Source: Fibrobacter sp. UWP2 (GTDB lineage: Bacteria > Fibrobacterota > Fibrobacteria > Fibrobacterales > Fibrobacteraceae). From it: a DNA stretch of 64,000 nt. The position numbers and the translations under genes were made by a program. The stretch's first letter is position 1; each line of letters starts with the position of its first letter. Location: NCBI RefSeq assembly GCF_900141705.1, contig NZ_FQYM01000004.1:62001-126000 (forward strand), written 5' to 3'. A model generated the notes under the pieces. It did not search any database, was not told where the DNA came from, and saw only the letters and a program-made list of their open reading frames with translations. Of this stretch, positions 41,057 through 49,483 are shown piece by piece.

Positions 41057-42601
41057 TTAGTTTATCCGACCGACGAGGTTGCCGGAGAGCATGTAGTCTC
41101 TCGTGCTGCCGAAGCTGTGGAAGCCGGCAGAGAGGCTGAAGCGGTCGGTGAATGCCTTCTCGAGGTAGATGGCTCCGAGGACGTCCTTCACGTGCTTGGC
41201 GCCGAAGGTCTGGTATTCCTCATGATCCTTGCGATCGTTGATCCATTCGGCTTCGAGGATGATGCGGTCAACAACGGGGGTCTCGAAGGAGATGCCGCCG
41301 GTGACGGGCACGACCATGTCGTCGTTCGGGTCGATGTTCATCAAGGCGGCTTCGGCAAAGATGGCGAAGAAGTTCTTGATGATGGGGAGCTTGGCCTTGA
41401 GGGAAGCGTTGTGCGCAACGTCCACGTCGGAGTCGTAGACCACGTCAAAGATGTTGCTGCGGTAGGCGAGCTGGATGCTCAGGTCGTTGAGGCTTTCGAG
41501 ACCGTGGAAGTTGAACGCGGCGCGGATGTCGCCCTTGTCGAGGTTAGCGGAACCGCTGATAAGGGAAATGTAGATGTCCATGTTGTCGGTCGGGGTGAAG
41601 CCGAACTGCAACTGGTTCTCGGGATCCTGCGTCGACATGAAGCCGGTCAGGTAACCGTCGATGTAACCACCGAAGTAGTCGCCGTTCTTGTCGGTGTTGT
41701 CCCAACGACCGACCTTGAACACGAAGTTGTCGGTGTTCTGCATGGCCCAAGCTTCGTCCAGCGAGAAGTAGTCGTCCGTGGTTTTGGCGGTGCCTTCACG
41801 AAGGGCTTCCTTCTTGGCCTTCTTTTCGTAGTCGTCAGCGAGGCGGAGGTCGCCTGGGTAGAAGGCGACGCCGATCTTGCCCTTGAAGTCTTCACCTTCG
41901 GCGAGCACGGCAAAGTTGGCTTCGCCGTTCCAGGTTTCGAGGTTGTCGCCCATGGGGTCCTTTTCGCTTGCCCAGAACACCTTGCCGGCTTCCAATTCAA
42001 AGTCAGCCTGGATGTCGAAGGCGATGCTCGGGGTCTCGAGCACGGCGTTCTCGATCATTTTTTTCTTTTTGCGACGTTTCTTTTTAGCGGGCTTCTGTTC
42101 GGGCTCGGCGGTGGCGACTTCGGCTGCAGGAGCGGCCTCTTCGACCTTGGCTTCTTCGGCCGGGGCGGCGGGAGCGGCTTCTTCGGCCTTAGCTTCTTCG
42201 GTGGCCGGGGCGGCTTCGGCGGGTTTGGCCTCTTCAGCCTTGGCTTCTTCGGCCGGTGCTGCGGCAGGGGCGGCTTCGGCGGGCTTGGTTTCTTCAGCCT
42301 TTGCCGGTTCGGCCTTGGCGGCTTCGGCGGGCTTGGCTTCCTCAGCCTTCGCCGGTTCGGCCTTGGCAGGCTCAGCCTTGGCGGCTTCAGCCTTCGCCGG
42401 TTCAGCCTTGGCGGCTTCGGCCTTGGCAGGCTCAGCCTTCTTCTCGGCAGCCGGTGCGGCGGCCGGTGCGGCAGCAGGTGCGGCAGCCGGTGCGGCGGCT
42501 GGTTCAGTCTTTGCAGCAGGGGCCTTTGCCGGAGCTGCAGCCTGCGGGGCGGCAAAAACACTTGCAGCCAAGAGGCAGGTGGCTAGGAACATTTTTTTCA
42601 T
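41057..42601 (-). CDS. outer-membrane porin-like protein with long Ala/Glu/Lys/Pro N-terminal region
   Basis: 514 residues. Signal peptide to about residue 17 (LLAASVFA). Residues ~20-165 are low complexity, built of AKAEPAKAEAAKAEP-like units, then a basic cluster KKKRRKKKK. From ~175 on, alternating polar/hydrophobic strands with many aromatic residues suggest a beta barrel (FKVGRWDNTDKNGDYFGGYI, LQFGFTPTDNMDIYISL, LSAGFHSFGSTRDYMLSG). The Pro/Ala/Lys/Glu part could span the periplasm and touch peptidoglycan, as in other envelopes (inferred). AAGGAG lies 7 nt before the ATG. The cargo is unknown. The 3' side carries the 94-bp repeat array. Confidence 0.8.
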   Translation of the reverse strand: MKKMFLATCLLAASVFAAPQAAAPAKAPAAKTEPAAAPAAAPAAAPAAAPAAEKKAEPAKAEAAKAEPAKAEAAKAEPAKAEPAKAEEAKPAEAAKAEPAKAEETKPAEAAPAAAPAEEAKAEEAKPAEAAPATEEAKAEEAAPAAPAEEAKVEEAAPAAEVATAEPEQKPAKKKRRKKKKMIENAVLETPSIAFDIQADFELEAGKVFWASEKDPMGDNLETWNGEANFAVLAEGEDFKGKIGVAFYPGDLRLADDYEKKAKKEALREGTAKTTDDYFSLDEAWAMQNTDNFVFKVGRWDNTDKNGDYFGGYIDGYLTGFMSTQDPENQLQFGFTPTDNMDIYISLISGSANLDKGDIRAAFNFHGLESLNDLSIQLAYRSNIFDVVYDSDVDVAHNASLKAKLPIIKNFFAIFAEAALMNIDPNDDMVVPVTGGISFETPVVDRIILEAEWINDRKDHEEYQTFGAKHVKDVLGAIYLEKAFTDRFSLSAGFHSFGSTRDYMLSGNLVGRIN

Positions 42602-42707
42602 GTAGGATCTCCTTGTAATTCCAACAGGTAAAATTTTAGCAAATTCAAAAACTTTTACACTAAGAGCCCATTTTTATATGCCCAAAAAAGTTAACTTATA
42701 GAACCAA

Positions 42708-43796
42708 ATGAGGTTAGAGTTGAAAAAATTTATTGCTTTATTCGTTTTTTTGTGTGTTTCCTTTGCTTTTGCACAAGAAGAATTGTTCGTTTATAAGAAA
42801 GTAAATAACGAGGTTGACGAATCCGTTCCCGCCGCTAAGTTGTACAAGTCGGACTGGATCAAGGAACTCCCGATCCCTCCCGAGAAGGTCCAGCAGGTTT
42901 CTTGGGTTAAAGAAAAGGTCGAAGTCAAAGACAAAAAGGGCCGCGTCGTCAAAGACAAGAAGGGCAAGCCCAAAATGAAGACCAAGCGCAAGAAGGTCGT
43001 CACCTGGGTCGAGAAGGAACCTTCCGAACCGCCCACCTTTGTTCCCGTCGATTGCAAGTTCGGCCAGCTGTGGGCTCGCCGTGCCGACTTGGCCCGCTTT
43101 ATGCAGGCGGCCAAGGACATCAGTGGCGAGTACGCCTCCGCGACCGGTAGTGTTTTCCTCAAAAAGTCTCCCACGAACCCGCGCTATTTCTCCATCGTTA
43201 TCCAGAACGGCCCTGTGTCCGAGCGCGCCGAAATCGAGATGGGCAACCTCGAAATCCGCGAGTCCAACGGTCATGTCCGCTTCACATTCCAGGAAGAGGG
43301 CTGCACTGTCGACGTCGCCCTCTACAACTTCCAGTTGAAGGTCGCCCAGCGTGGCTGCGCCGATTACAACGCCGGCAAGTATACGCTCTCGGGAGAGTAT
43401 AATACCTACAAGGGAAACACGCGCAAGGTCGAGAACTTCAATATGCCTGAGCAGGAATTCAAGTTCAAAAAGTACCTGTGGTGCGGCAGTGGCTTCGACA
43501 GCTGCGAAAAGGTCAAGGACGACAACGGCCCTGTTACCATCACCTGGAGCAAGGGCGGCAATGGCTTTATCGAACGCAAGGCGGGCGAGGACGTGCATAC
43601 CTATAGGCCGTTCGAACACGTGATTCCGCACAAGCGCGATTTTTACAAGGGCGAAAAGCCTGTGATTATCAAGACCAAGCGCACCGACATGGCGGGCGAG
43701 TGGATGTTCTGGTACTTTTACCCCAAGGCCGAACGCCTCAAGATGGTACGCGCCGGCATGAAAGAAGAAATTGCCTACATGGAAATCTACGAGTGA
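42708..43796 (+). CDS. secreted protein of unknown function
   Basis: 362 residues. Signal peptide MRLELKKFIALFVFLCVSFA, cleavage near AFAQ. A Lys-rich segment at ~70-100 (VKDKKGRVVKDKKGKPKMK) is followed by a mixed alpha/beta region with four to five Cys (VPVDCKFGQLW, EEGCTVDVALYNFQ, QRGCADYNAGKY, LWCGSGFDSCEKV), likely disulphide-bonded. No known domain recognised. No ribosome binding site precedes the ATG; a weak TTATAG lies 6 nt upstream, so it may be leaderless. Divergent from the porin gene. Its stop overlaps the start of the PIN gene. Confidence 0.75.
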   Translation: MRLELKKFIALFVFLCVSFAFAQEELFVYKKVNNEVDESVPAAKLYKSDWIKELPIPPEKVQQVSWVKEKVEVKDKKGRVVKDKKGKPKMKTKRKKVVTWVEKEPSEPPTFVPVDCKFGQLWARRADLARFMQAAKDISGEYASATGSVFLKKSPTNPRYFSIVIQNGPVSERAEIEMGNLEIRESNGHVRFTFQEEGCTVDVALYNFQLKVAQRGCADYNAGKYTLSGEYNTYKGNTRKVENFNMPEQEFKFKKYLWCGSGFDSCEKVKDDNGPVTITWSKGGNGFIERKAGEDVHTYRPFEHVIPHKRDFYKGEKPVIIKTKRTDMAGEWMFWYFYPKAERLKMVRAGMKEEIAYMEIYE

Positions 43797-44242
43797 TAAA
43801 GCCCATAGAACAGAGCCGCCTGATGTTTTTGGATTCGGGCCCGCTGGTCCGGCTTTTGCAGATGCATGCGGATTACTACCCGGTGGTCTCTGGCGTTCTG
43901 GACTTTGTTTACGAAAAGAACATCCAGGTGATTGTTTCGTCTATTACTTTGTTTGAAATTTGCCAAAAGGCTTACGGGGCGAACGCCTCTGTTTTGGCCC
44001 GTGAGTATCGGGAGTTCTTCGAAAACTCGTCGAACGTGAGTCTCTGTGCCGTGAATGGGGAGGTGGCAGTGAAGGCGGCTGAACTGTTTGCCGCTGCCGC
44101 CAAAACTAACCACAAGCTAACCGAGGGCGAATCCCTCCGTCTGGCGACCGCCTACGTGAACGGCGTCGACTGCATTTTGACCGAATGCGAAAACTTCCGC
44201 GACGCCACCGACATTCCTGTGGTAACCCTCGACGAGATATAA
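43793..44242 (+). CDS. PIN-domain protein (VapC-like), no antitoxin seen
   Basis: 149 residues from GTG 43793, which overlaps the TGA of the previous gene (GTGA); an ATG at 43823 is the alternative. PIN acidic residues: Asp in MFLDSGPLV, Glu in SSITLFEICQKA, Asp/Glu in VDCILTECENF. These domains are Mg-dependent RNases, often toxins. No small antitoxin gene is adjacent: the upstream overlapping gene encodes a secreted protein. The end (FRDATDIPVVTLDEI) is typical of the family. It could be a solitary toxin or a housekeeping RNase. Confidence 0.8.
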   Translation: MIKPIEQSRLMFLDSGPLVRLLQMHADYYPVVSGVLDFVYEKNIQVIVSSITLFEICQKAYGANASVLAREYREFFENSSNVSLCAVNGEVAVKAAELFAAAAKTNHKLTEGESLRLATAYVNGVDCILTECENFRDATDIPVVTLDEI

Positions 44243-44243
44243 T

Positions 44244-44323
44244 TGTCATCCTGAACCCCAGAGGGGTGAAGGATCCAGTGTCATATTCCCTGGATTCTTC
44301 GTCCCTACGGTTCTCAGAATGAC
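44244..44323. repeat. dispersed inverted-repeat element
   Basis: TGTCATCCTGAACCCC...GAAGGATCCAG mirrored by CTGGATTCTTCG...TTCTCAGAATGAC. Same family as 16242-16335. Confidence 0.8.
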
Positions 44324-44369
44324 GCGTTTAATTACTAAATTTTCTTGTGTAAAATAATACGGAGTTTAT

Positions 44370-45824
44370 ATGTCCAACTACTGTCCTGTTATCGGTCTTG
44401 AAATCCATTGCCAGCTCGCGACTAAAACCAAGATGTTCTGCGGCTGCGAAATCGAAGTGAATACGACCCCGAACAAGCACGTTTGCCCCGTTTGCCTCGG
44501 TATGCCGGGTGCCATGCCCGTGCCGAACAAGAAGGCCGTGGAATACGCCATTCGCTTAGGGCTAGCCCTGAACTGCGAAATCGACCTGAACGCGATGTGG
44601 ACCCGCAAGAACTACTTCTACCCGGACCTGCCGAAGGGCTACCAGATTACCCAGACGGGCGGACTTCCGGTGTACGACCACCCGATCTGCAAGAACGGCT
44701 GGCTCGAAATTGTGAAGGAAGACGGCACCAAGAAGCGCGTGGGCATCACCCGTATCCACATGGAAGAAGACGCCGGCAAGCTCATCCACGACATGAGCCC
44801 GACCGATTCCCACTTCGACGCGAACCGCTGCGGTACGCCGCTTTGCGAAATCGTGACCGAACCGGATATCCGTAGCCCGGAAGAAGCCGTGCTCGTTTTG
44901 AAGAAGATCAAGCAGACGCTGGAATACACCCGTGTTTCGAACGCCAACATGGAAAACGGCAACATGCGCTGCGACGGCAACATTTCTCTCCGCAAGAGCG
45001 AAGACGCTCCGTTCGGTATCCGCGCCGAAATCAAGAACTTGAACAGCTTTACGAACCTCGAGAAGGCTCTGTACTGCGAAATGAACCTGCAGGCCTCGAC
45101 CCTCGATGCCGGTAAGGAAGTGGAACAGTGCACCAAGCGCTACGACCCCAACGCCGACAAGACGATTGTGATTCGCTCCAAGGAAGACGCCCACGACTAC
45201 AAGTACTTCCCGGAACCGGACATGGTCCGCCTCGTGACCGACCCGGCCTTCGTTGAAGAAATCCGCCGCACGCTTCCGGAACTGCCGGATGCCCGCCGCA
45301 AGCGCTTCATGGACGACTTCGGTGTTTCCGAATACGATGCCATGGTGCTGACCGAAGACCGCGACGTGAGCGAATGGTACGACACCGCCGCGAAGAACTG
45401 CAAGAACGGCAAGGTCTTGGCCAACTGGGTGATTACCGAACTCCTCGCCAAGGTGAAGGAACTGGAAGGCGGCCTCTCTGCCCTCAAGATCAAGCCCGAA
45501 GACCTGTGCAAGCTCGTGAACCTTATCGCCGATAACACCATCAACGGAAAGATTGCAAAGACGGTCTTCGCCGAGATGTTCGAGACCGGCAAGGACCCCG
45601 AAGCTATCGTGAAGGAAAAGGGCCTCGTGCAGGTGACCGACACCGGTGCCATCGAAGAAGTGGTCCGCGCCGTGTGTGCCGAAAATGCCGCCCAGTTCGC
45701 TGAATTCAAGGCGGGCAAGGTGGCTCTCAAGGGCTTCCTCGTGGGTATGACCATGCGCAAGTCCGGCGGTAAGGCCAACCCGGGCCTCGTGAACCAGATC
45801 CTCGACAAGCTCGCGAAGGAATAA
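44370..45824 (+). CDS. gatB: Asp/Glu-tRNA amidotransferase subunit B
   Basis: 484 residues, full length. VIGLEIHCQL at the start, zinc cysteines in FCGCE and CPVCLGMPG, then MWTRKNYFYPDLPKGYQI and GIRAEIKNLNS; C-terminal YqeY-like tRNA-binding domain (~330-484). With GatA and GatC it converts mischarged Glu-tRNA-Gln or Asp-tRNA-Asn. gatA and gatC are not in the window. GGAG precedes the ATG. The stop overlaps the next ATG by one base (TAATG). Confidence 0.97.
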   Translation: MSNYCPVIGLEIHCQLATKTKMFCGCEIEVNTTPNKHVCPVCLGMPGAMPVPNKKAVEYAIRLGLALNCEIDLNAMWTRKNYFYPDLPKGYQITQTGGLPVYDHPICKNGWLEIVKEDGTKKRVGITRIHMEEDAGKLIHDMSPTDSHFDANRCGTPLCEIVTEPDIRSPEEAVLVLKKIKQTLEYTRVSNANMENGNMRCDGNISLRKSEDAPFGIRAEIKNLNSFTNLEKALYCEMNLQASTLDAGKEVEQCTKRYDPNADKTIVIRSKEDAHDYKYFPEPDMVRLVTDPAFVEEIRRTLPELPDARRKRFMDDFGVSEYDAMVLTEDRDVSEWYDTAAKNCKNGKVLANWVITELLAKVKELEGGLSALKIKPEDLCKLVNLIADNTINGKIAKTVFAEMFETGKDPEAIVKEKGLVQVTDTGAIEEVVRAVCAENAAQFAEFKAGKVALKGFLVGMTMRKSGGKANPGLVNQILDKLAKE

Positions 45825-46138
45825 TGACGAAGTTTGTTCTTGTTGTGACTATAGCGCTCCTTTTTGCAGGGGCGTCTTTTGCCGCGGACAAGCTTGACAA
45901 GTATGACTCGGCGTACGTGAGTACACTCAACATGACTGACGCCGAAATTGCGGAACTCTACGGAGTCGATTCCACAAAGCTCAATCAGGGACCGACTCTC
46001 CAGCAAATCAACGAAGAGGACCCGAGCTACATCAAGCGTGACTACGACCACAAGCAGCAGGTCATTGTGGGGAGTGTCATCATGTTTTGTGTCGCGCTCG
46101 CCATGGTCTTGATGAACAATTATAACCCGAAGCGATAA
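45824..46138 (+). CDS. small exported membrane protein, unknown
   Basis: 104 residues. Signal peptide (MTKFVLVVTIALLFAGASFA), an acidic middle (MTDAEIAELYGVDSTKLNQG) and one C-terminal membrane helix (VIVGSVIMFCVALAMVLMNN) with a short basic end. It overlaps the gatB stop by one base, so it is translated from the gatB message. Function unknown; no family recognised. Confidence 0.75.
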   Translation: MTKFVLVVTIALLFAGASFAADKLDKYDSAYVSTLNMTDAEIAELYGVDSTKLNQGPTLQQINEEDPSYIKRDYDHKQQVIVGSVIMFCVALAMVLMNNYNPKR

Positions 46139-46195
46139 GGTAGTGACAAATGTGGTGAAGGTCGCGACCTCATGCCTCCTGCGTATTATACGGAA

Positions 46196-46312
46196 TGTAT
46201 AGTATTTTGTTTTTTATATTAAAATTATTGTAAAAAACAGTGTTTTTGTGTAAAACTAATTGATTTTGTATAGTATTAGTATATTGACTTTAAAGAAATA
46301 AAAACGTATATT
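46196..46312 (+). promoter_or_regulatory. AT-rich control region of the TIGR02147 operon
   Basis: TGTATAGTATT occurs twice in the same direction (46196-46206 and 46267-46277). A related GTATTATAC-like element lies near 46182 and again overlapping the start (GTATATTATAC). The -10 TATATT at 46307-46312 ends 7 nt before the ATG, so the message is probably leaderless. The repeats are candidate operator sites, perhaps for autoregulation. Confidence 0.45.
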
Positions 46313-46319
46313 ATACAGT

Positions 46320-47153
46320 ATGAAACCGATACTCGAATATAAGGATTACCGCCTGTATATACAGGACTACTACGACGAGCGCAAACGCTTGGGTGCGTTC
46401 TCGTGGCGCGAGTTCTGCAAGAGCGCCGGTTTTACGTCGCCGAATTTTTTGCAGCTCGTGTGCAAGGGCGAAAGCAAGCTGGGCAAACCGAAAATCGAGA
46501 ATGTCGCCTGTGCCATGGGGCTTGTCGGCTACGAAAAGGATTATTTCCGCGAGATGGTCACGTTCGGGAACGCCAAGAAGGATTCCGTGAAGAAGGCTGC
46601 GCTGCTCGAAATGCAGAAGATAGCCTTGGAACACAAGGTGCGCGTTGTTGACGGTGACGCTTTCCAGTATTATGAATCCTGGAAGTATCCTGTATTGAGG
46701 GAACTTGTCCCGATGATGCCGGGCGCCAATCCGCGCGATATCGCCGACGAGTGCAAGGAGCACGTGTCCGCCGAAGAGGTGCGCGATATCCTGAACTTTT
46801 TGGTCAAGGCCGGATTCCTGAAGAAGGACGGGGAGAAGGTCTATTCGCAGACGGAACAGGTGGTCATCGGTTCCAAGGAGGCGTTGCCGCTCGCAATCCG
46901 TGCGATGCACAAGGAAATGGCCAACATGGCGGCACGAGCCGTAGACCGCTATTCTCCAAGCGAACGCCATTTTACCGGGGTGACGCTCGGCGTGAACGAG
47001 GAAGCCTACGGCAGGATAGCAAGCGAACTCGACGCCTGTTGCAAGAAGGTGCTTTCCATCGCGAACGAATACAGGGACCAGGATCAGGTCTGCCGAATCA
47101 ATTTCCAGTTTTTCCCTGTTACGGACAAGGTCAAGGAGGCTCGCCATGTTTAA
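46320..47153 (+). CDS. TIGR02147 (DUF4423) family protein, putative regulator
   Basis: 277 residues. It matches the TIGR02147 family, largely confined to Fibrobacter as far as I know: start PILEYKDYRLYIQDYYDERK, then SWREFCKSAGFTSPNFLQLV (helix-turn-helix-like), a winged-helix-like AEEVRDILNFLVKAGFLKK, and a late ERHFTGVTLGVNEEAY block. The HTH reading is inferred; members are often next to surface or lipoprotein genes. Here it heads an operon with three lipoproteins; its end overlaps the next start by 8 nt. AT-rich upstream repeats suggest self-control. Confidence 0.88.
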   Translation: MKPILEYKDYRLYIQDYYDERKRLGAFSWREFCKSAGFTSPNFLQLVCKGESKLGKPKIENVACAMGLVGYEKDYFREMVTFGNAKKDSVKKAALLEMQKIALEHKVRVVDGDAFQYYESWKYPVLRELVPMMPGANPRDIADECKEHVSAEEVRDILNFLVKAGFLKKDGEKVYSQTEQVVIGSKEALPLAIRAMHKEMANMAARAVDRYSPSERHFTGVTLGVNEEAYGRIASELDACCKKVLSIANEYRDQDQVCRINFQFFPVTDKVKEARHV

Positions 47154-47907
47154 CAAATTCTCCTTTGCCGTGGGGGCTCTTTTTGCTGTGTTTGTGACTG
47201 CGTGTTCCGGTAACGATGCCGGCGATATCGCGGGCGGCACCATCGATCCCAATACCGTTGCAGAGAATAACAGTTCTTCGGATGCAGCCGATATCGAGTC
47301 GAGCAACAGTGCTGACGTCGTTTTGAGTTCGAGCGAAAAAAAGGTTCTTTCGAGTTCGTCGAGTAGGGATGCGAATGATGGCAGTCATACCATAAGAATC
47401 GAGAGTAGCTCAAGTGGGCGTTCTGCTATAGAAAGCAGCAGTTCGTGCGAGGGCTGCGGCAATGGCATTGATCCGATTGATATTTCCTCGTCTTCTTCTG
47501 AACTTCGCGATGGCGATATTGCGCATGCGGGCGATTTCTCCATCCAGTGTCTTGCCGATGTAATCAATGTGGACATGGCTGTCCCCGTCGTCGCACCGGA
47601 TGTCGCTGGCCCTGAGGCGTTCAAGCATGTCGATGGCGACTCCGTGAAATTTGTCTTGCAGAATGTCTATTTCGCTATCCCTTGCGAGGAGGATGCCCGG
47701 AAGCAGTTCTTGCAGGGCGTAAACGAAGGCGGCCCGGTTGTCAGTAGTGAAGGCGATAGGCTGTATGTGAATTTTAGCCGGAGCAAGGGCTGGGATTACG
47801 GTTGTGAATGTGTGGCGAAGGCCACGTTCACGCTCGGCAAGGCTTATTCCGGTATCAACTACACGGTTTTTGACCAGAAGGAAACCCTTCCGGTACAGGA
47901 AAATTAA
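47146..47907 (+). CDS. lipoprotein with one copy of a four-Cys domain
   Basis: 253 residues. Lipoprotein signal with lipobox VTAC (MFNKFSFAVGALFAVFVTAC). Residues ~20-110 are a Ser-rich linker (SSSSRD, SSSSGRS types) usual for Fibrobacter exported proteins. The C-terminal ~125 residues carry the domain shared with the two following genes: first Cys in FSIQCLAD, second in YFAIPCEEDA, a GDRLYVNF strand, then CEC and a final FTLGKAYSG-YTVFDQ. It starts inside the end of the TIGR02147 gene (8-nt overlap). Function unknown. Confidence 0.8.
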   Translation: MFNKFSFAVGALFAVFVTACSGNDAGDIAGGTIDPNTVAENNSSSDAADIESSNSADVVLSSSEKKVLSSSSSRDANDGSHTIRIESSSSGRSAIESSSSCEGCGNGIDPIDISSSSSELRDGDIAHAGDFSIQCLADVINVDMAVPVVAPDVAGPEAFKHVDGDSVKFVLQNVYFAIPCEEDARKQFLQGVNEGGPVVSSEGDRLYVNFSRSKGWDYGCECVAKATFTLGKAYSGINYTVFDQKETLPVQEN

Positions 47908-47922
47908 AAGAAGGAGGCCATC

Positions 47923-49452
47923 ATGAAAAAGATACTTGCAACAGCTGCGGCCCTGTCGCTTATGCTCATTGCCTGCGGGGACGAATCGTCTTCGACGGGC
48001 CCTGACCATCAGTCCACTGGCGATATCTCGTCTGTGACGGAATCGTCGTCTAGTATCGGCACGGGGGAATCCTCCAGTTCGGTGCTCGATTCCTTGCGGA
48101 ATGTGAACATGAAATTCAAAGGTTGCTACGAAAGCTCGTATAACCAATCCGCCTTGCTGAAAGAGGGCGAAACTGATGAAATGCCCAAGGCCTATTTGTA
48201 CGAGAACGGTGGCAAATATCAACTGATGATTCCGAAAGTATATGACTATTGCGGATTTGAAAAAGTGATGATGGACGTAGGGCGTTCTGGCGACACGCTA
48301 ACGCTCGATGTCAAGGCGATGATTCCGACGGCATGCATGTGCACGAGCGACCATTGGTTCGACATAGACGCAAGTGATGCGGACATCAATTTCTTTGCGC
48401 TCAAGCTTTACAATAAAAAAATGCAGGTGTACGAAGTGGTTCCTGGCCCGGCGCCAGAAGACCCGCCCCTGTCTAGCGGCATAGAATCTTCGTCTAGCGG
48501 CGCTGAGTCCTCTTCGTCCTTTGCGCTCCCCGTCGAATCGTCTTCGTCTGTGTCGGCGAAAAGTTCGTCGTCTGTGGCAAAAGTTGCGGACAAGCACCAG
48601 TTCGTAACGGATGCCAATGCCCAGTGCCTTGCGAATGGCGTGGTGGACGACCCCCTGGTGGATGGCAATCTGGACGTCGTTCCGGTAGATACGGTGCGCG
48701 TTCGTGAAGAAAATCTCCCTCCAGTTGCCCTTCGCTACGTCGGTACCGAACGGACCGGCTTTACATTGGAAAACCTTTCGCTTACCTGCGGTGCTGAACT
48801 TGATACCCTCGATGTCGATGTGTCCGGCGATACGGTTTACGTGAAGGCGAAATTCGACAACACGAATGCGCAGAGGTGCATTTGTAATTCCAAGGTGGAC
48901 TTTGCCGTGGAAAATAATCCGGCCTACGGGCATGCGACAGTTCTTGTTTTCGACAATGTTGCCGGTTCCAATCCAAACACTATGGAAATTGTCGATATGA
49001 GCGTGGTTACGGTTGAAGAAATAACGGGACACAGGCTGGCGAAGGATATTAAGTTGGAATGCAAAAACGACAGGCAAACGGCCAATGCGCCGGCGCTGGC
49101 AGGCAATTCACTGGTCATGGACCCGATTGATACGACGTCGACCAAAGTGGCTGTTGCAGGCCGTAGAGTGGGCGACGATGGCTTCGATACCATCGTCATT
49201 CCTGAAGTGATGATGCCTTGCGCGATTGTTTTTGAAAGCTTTGATGTCTATGCGGACAATGGAACGCTGTATGTCAAACCGAAAGTCGATCCGGACAGCC
49301 CGATAACCAATTGCATTTGCCCGACACGAGTGTCCTTCAAGGTGGAACAGAACGAGGCGTTCTCCAATGCGAATTATCTCGTGTTTGACAGGGAAGAACC
49401 GATGCCCTTGGTGAATTCCGTTCCCTTTGATGCGTCTGTTCTTAAGGATTAA
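47923..49452 (+). CDS. lipoprotein with three copies of the four-Cys domain
   Basis: 509 residues. Lipobox LIAC (ALSLMLIACGDES), Ser-rich linkers at ~22-55 and ~185-220. Domain copies at about 60-175 (CYESS, YDYCGFEKV, CMC), 225-345 (NAQCLANG, SLTCGAELD, GDTVYVKAKF, CIC) and 365-490 (LECKND, MPCAIVFES, GTLYVKPKV, CIC, YLVFDREE). Each keeps one early Cys, one middle Cys and a CxC pair. GGAGG lies upstream of the ATG. Middle gene of the operon; 15 nt from the gene before. Confidence 0.8.
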   Translation: MKKILATAAALSLMLIACGDESSSTGPDHQSTGDISSVTESSSSIGTGESSSSVLDSLRNVNMKFKGCYESSYNQSALLKEGETDEMPKAYLYENGGKYQLMIPKVYDYCGFEKVMMDVGRSGDTLTLDVKAMIPTACMCTSDHWFDIDASDADINFFALKLYNKKMQVYEVVPGPAPEDPPLSSGIESSSSGAESSSSFALPVESSSSVSAKSSSSVAKVADKHQFVTDANAQCLANGVVDDPLVDGNLDVVPVDTVRVREENLPPVALRYVGTERTGFTLENLSLTCGAELDTLDVDVSGDTVYVKAKFDNTNAQRCICNSKVDFAVENNPAYGHATVLVFDNVAGSNPNTMEIVDMSVVTVEEITGHRLAKDIKLECKNDRQTANAPALAGNSLVMDPIDTTSTKVAVAGRRVGDDGFDTIVIPEVMMPCAIVFESFDVYADNGTLYVKPKVDPDSPITNCICPTRVSFKVEQNEAFSNANYLVFDREEPMPLVNSVPFDASVLKD

Positions 49453-49483
49453 TCTTTGACATAAAATCAAGATGGAAAATGAT

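Noticed and set aside
42055-42618. Pro/Arg-rich and Ala-rich frames opposite the porin N-terminal region
   Set aside because: They are translations of the AKAEP-coding repeat in wrong frames.
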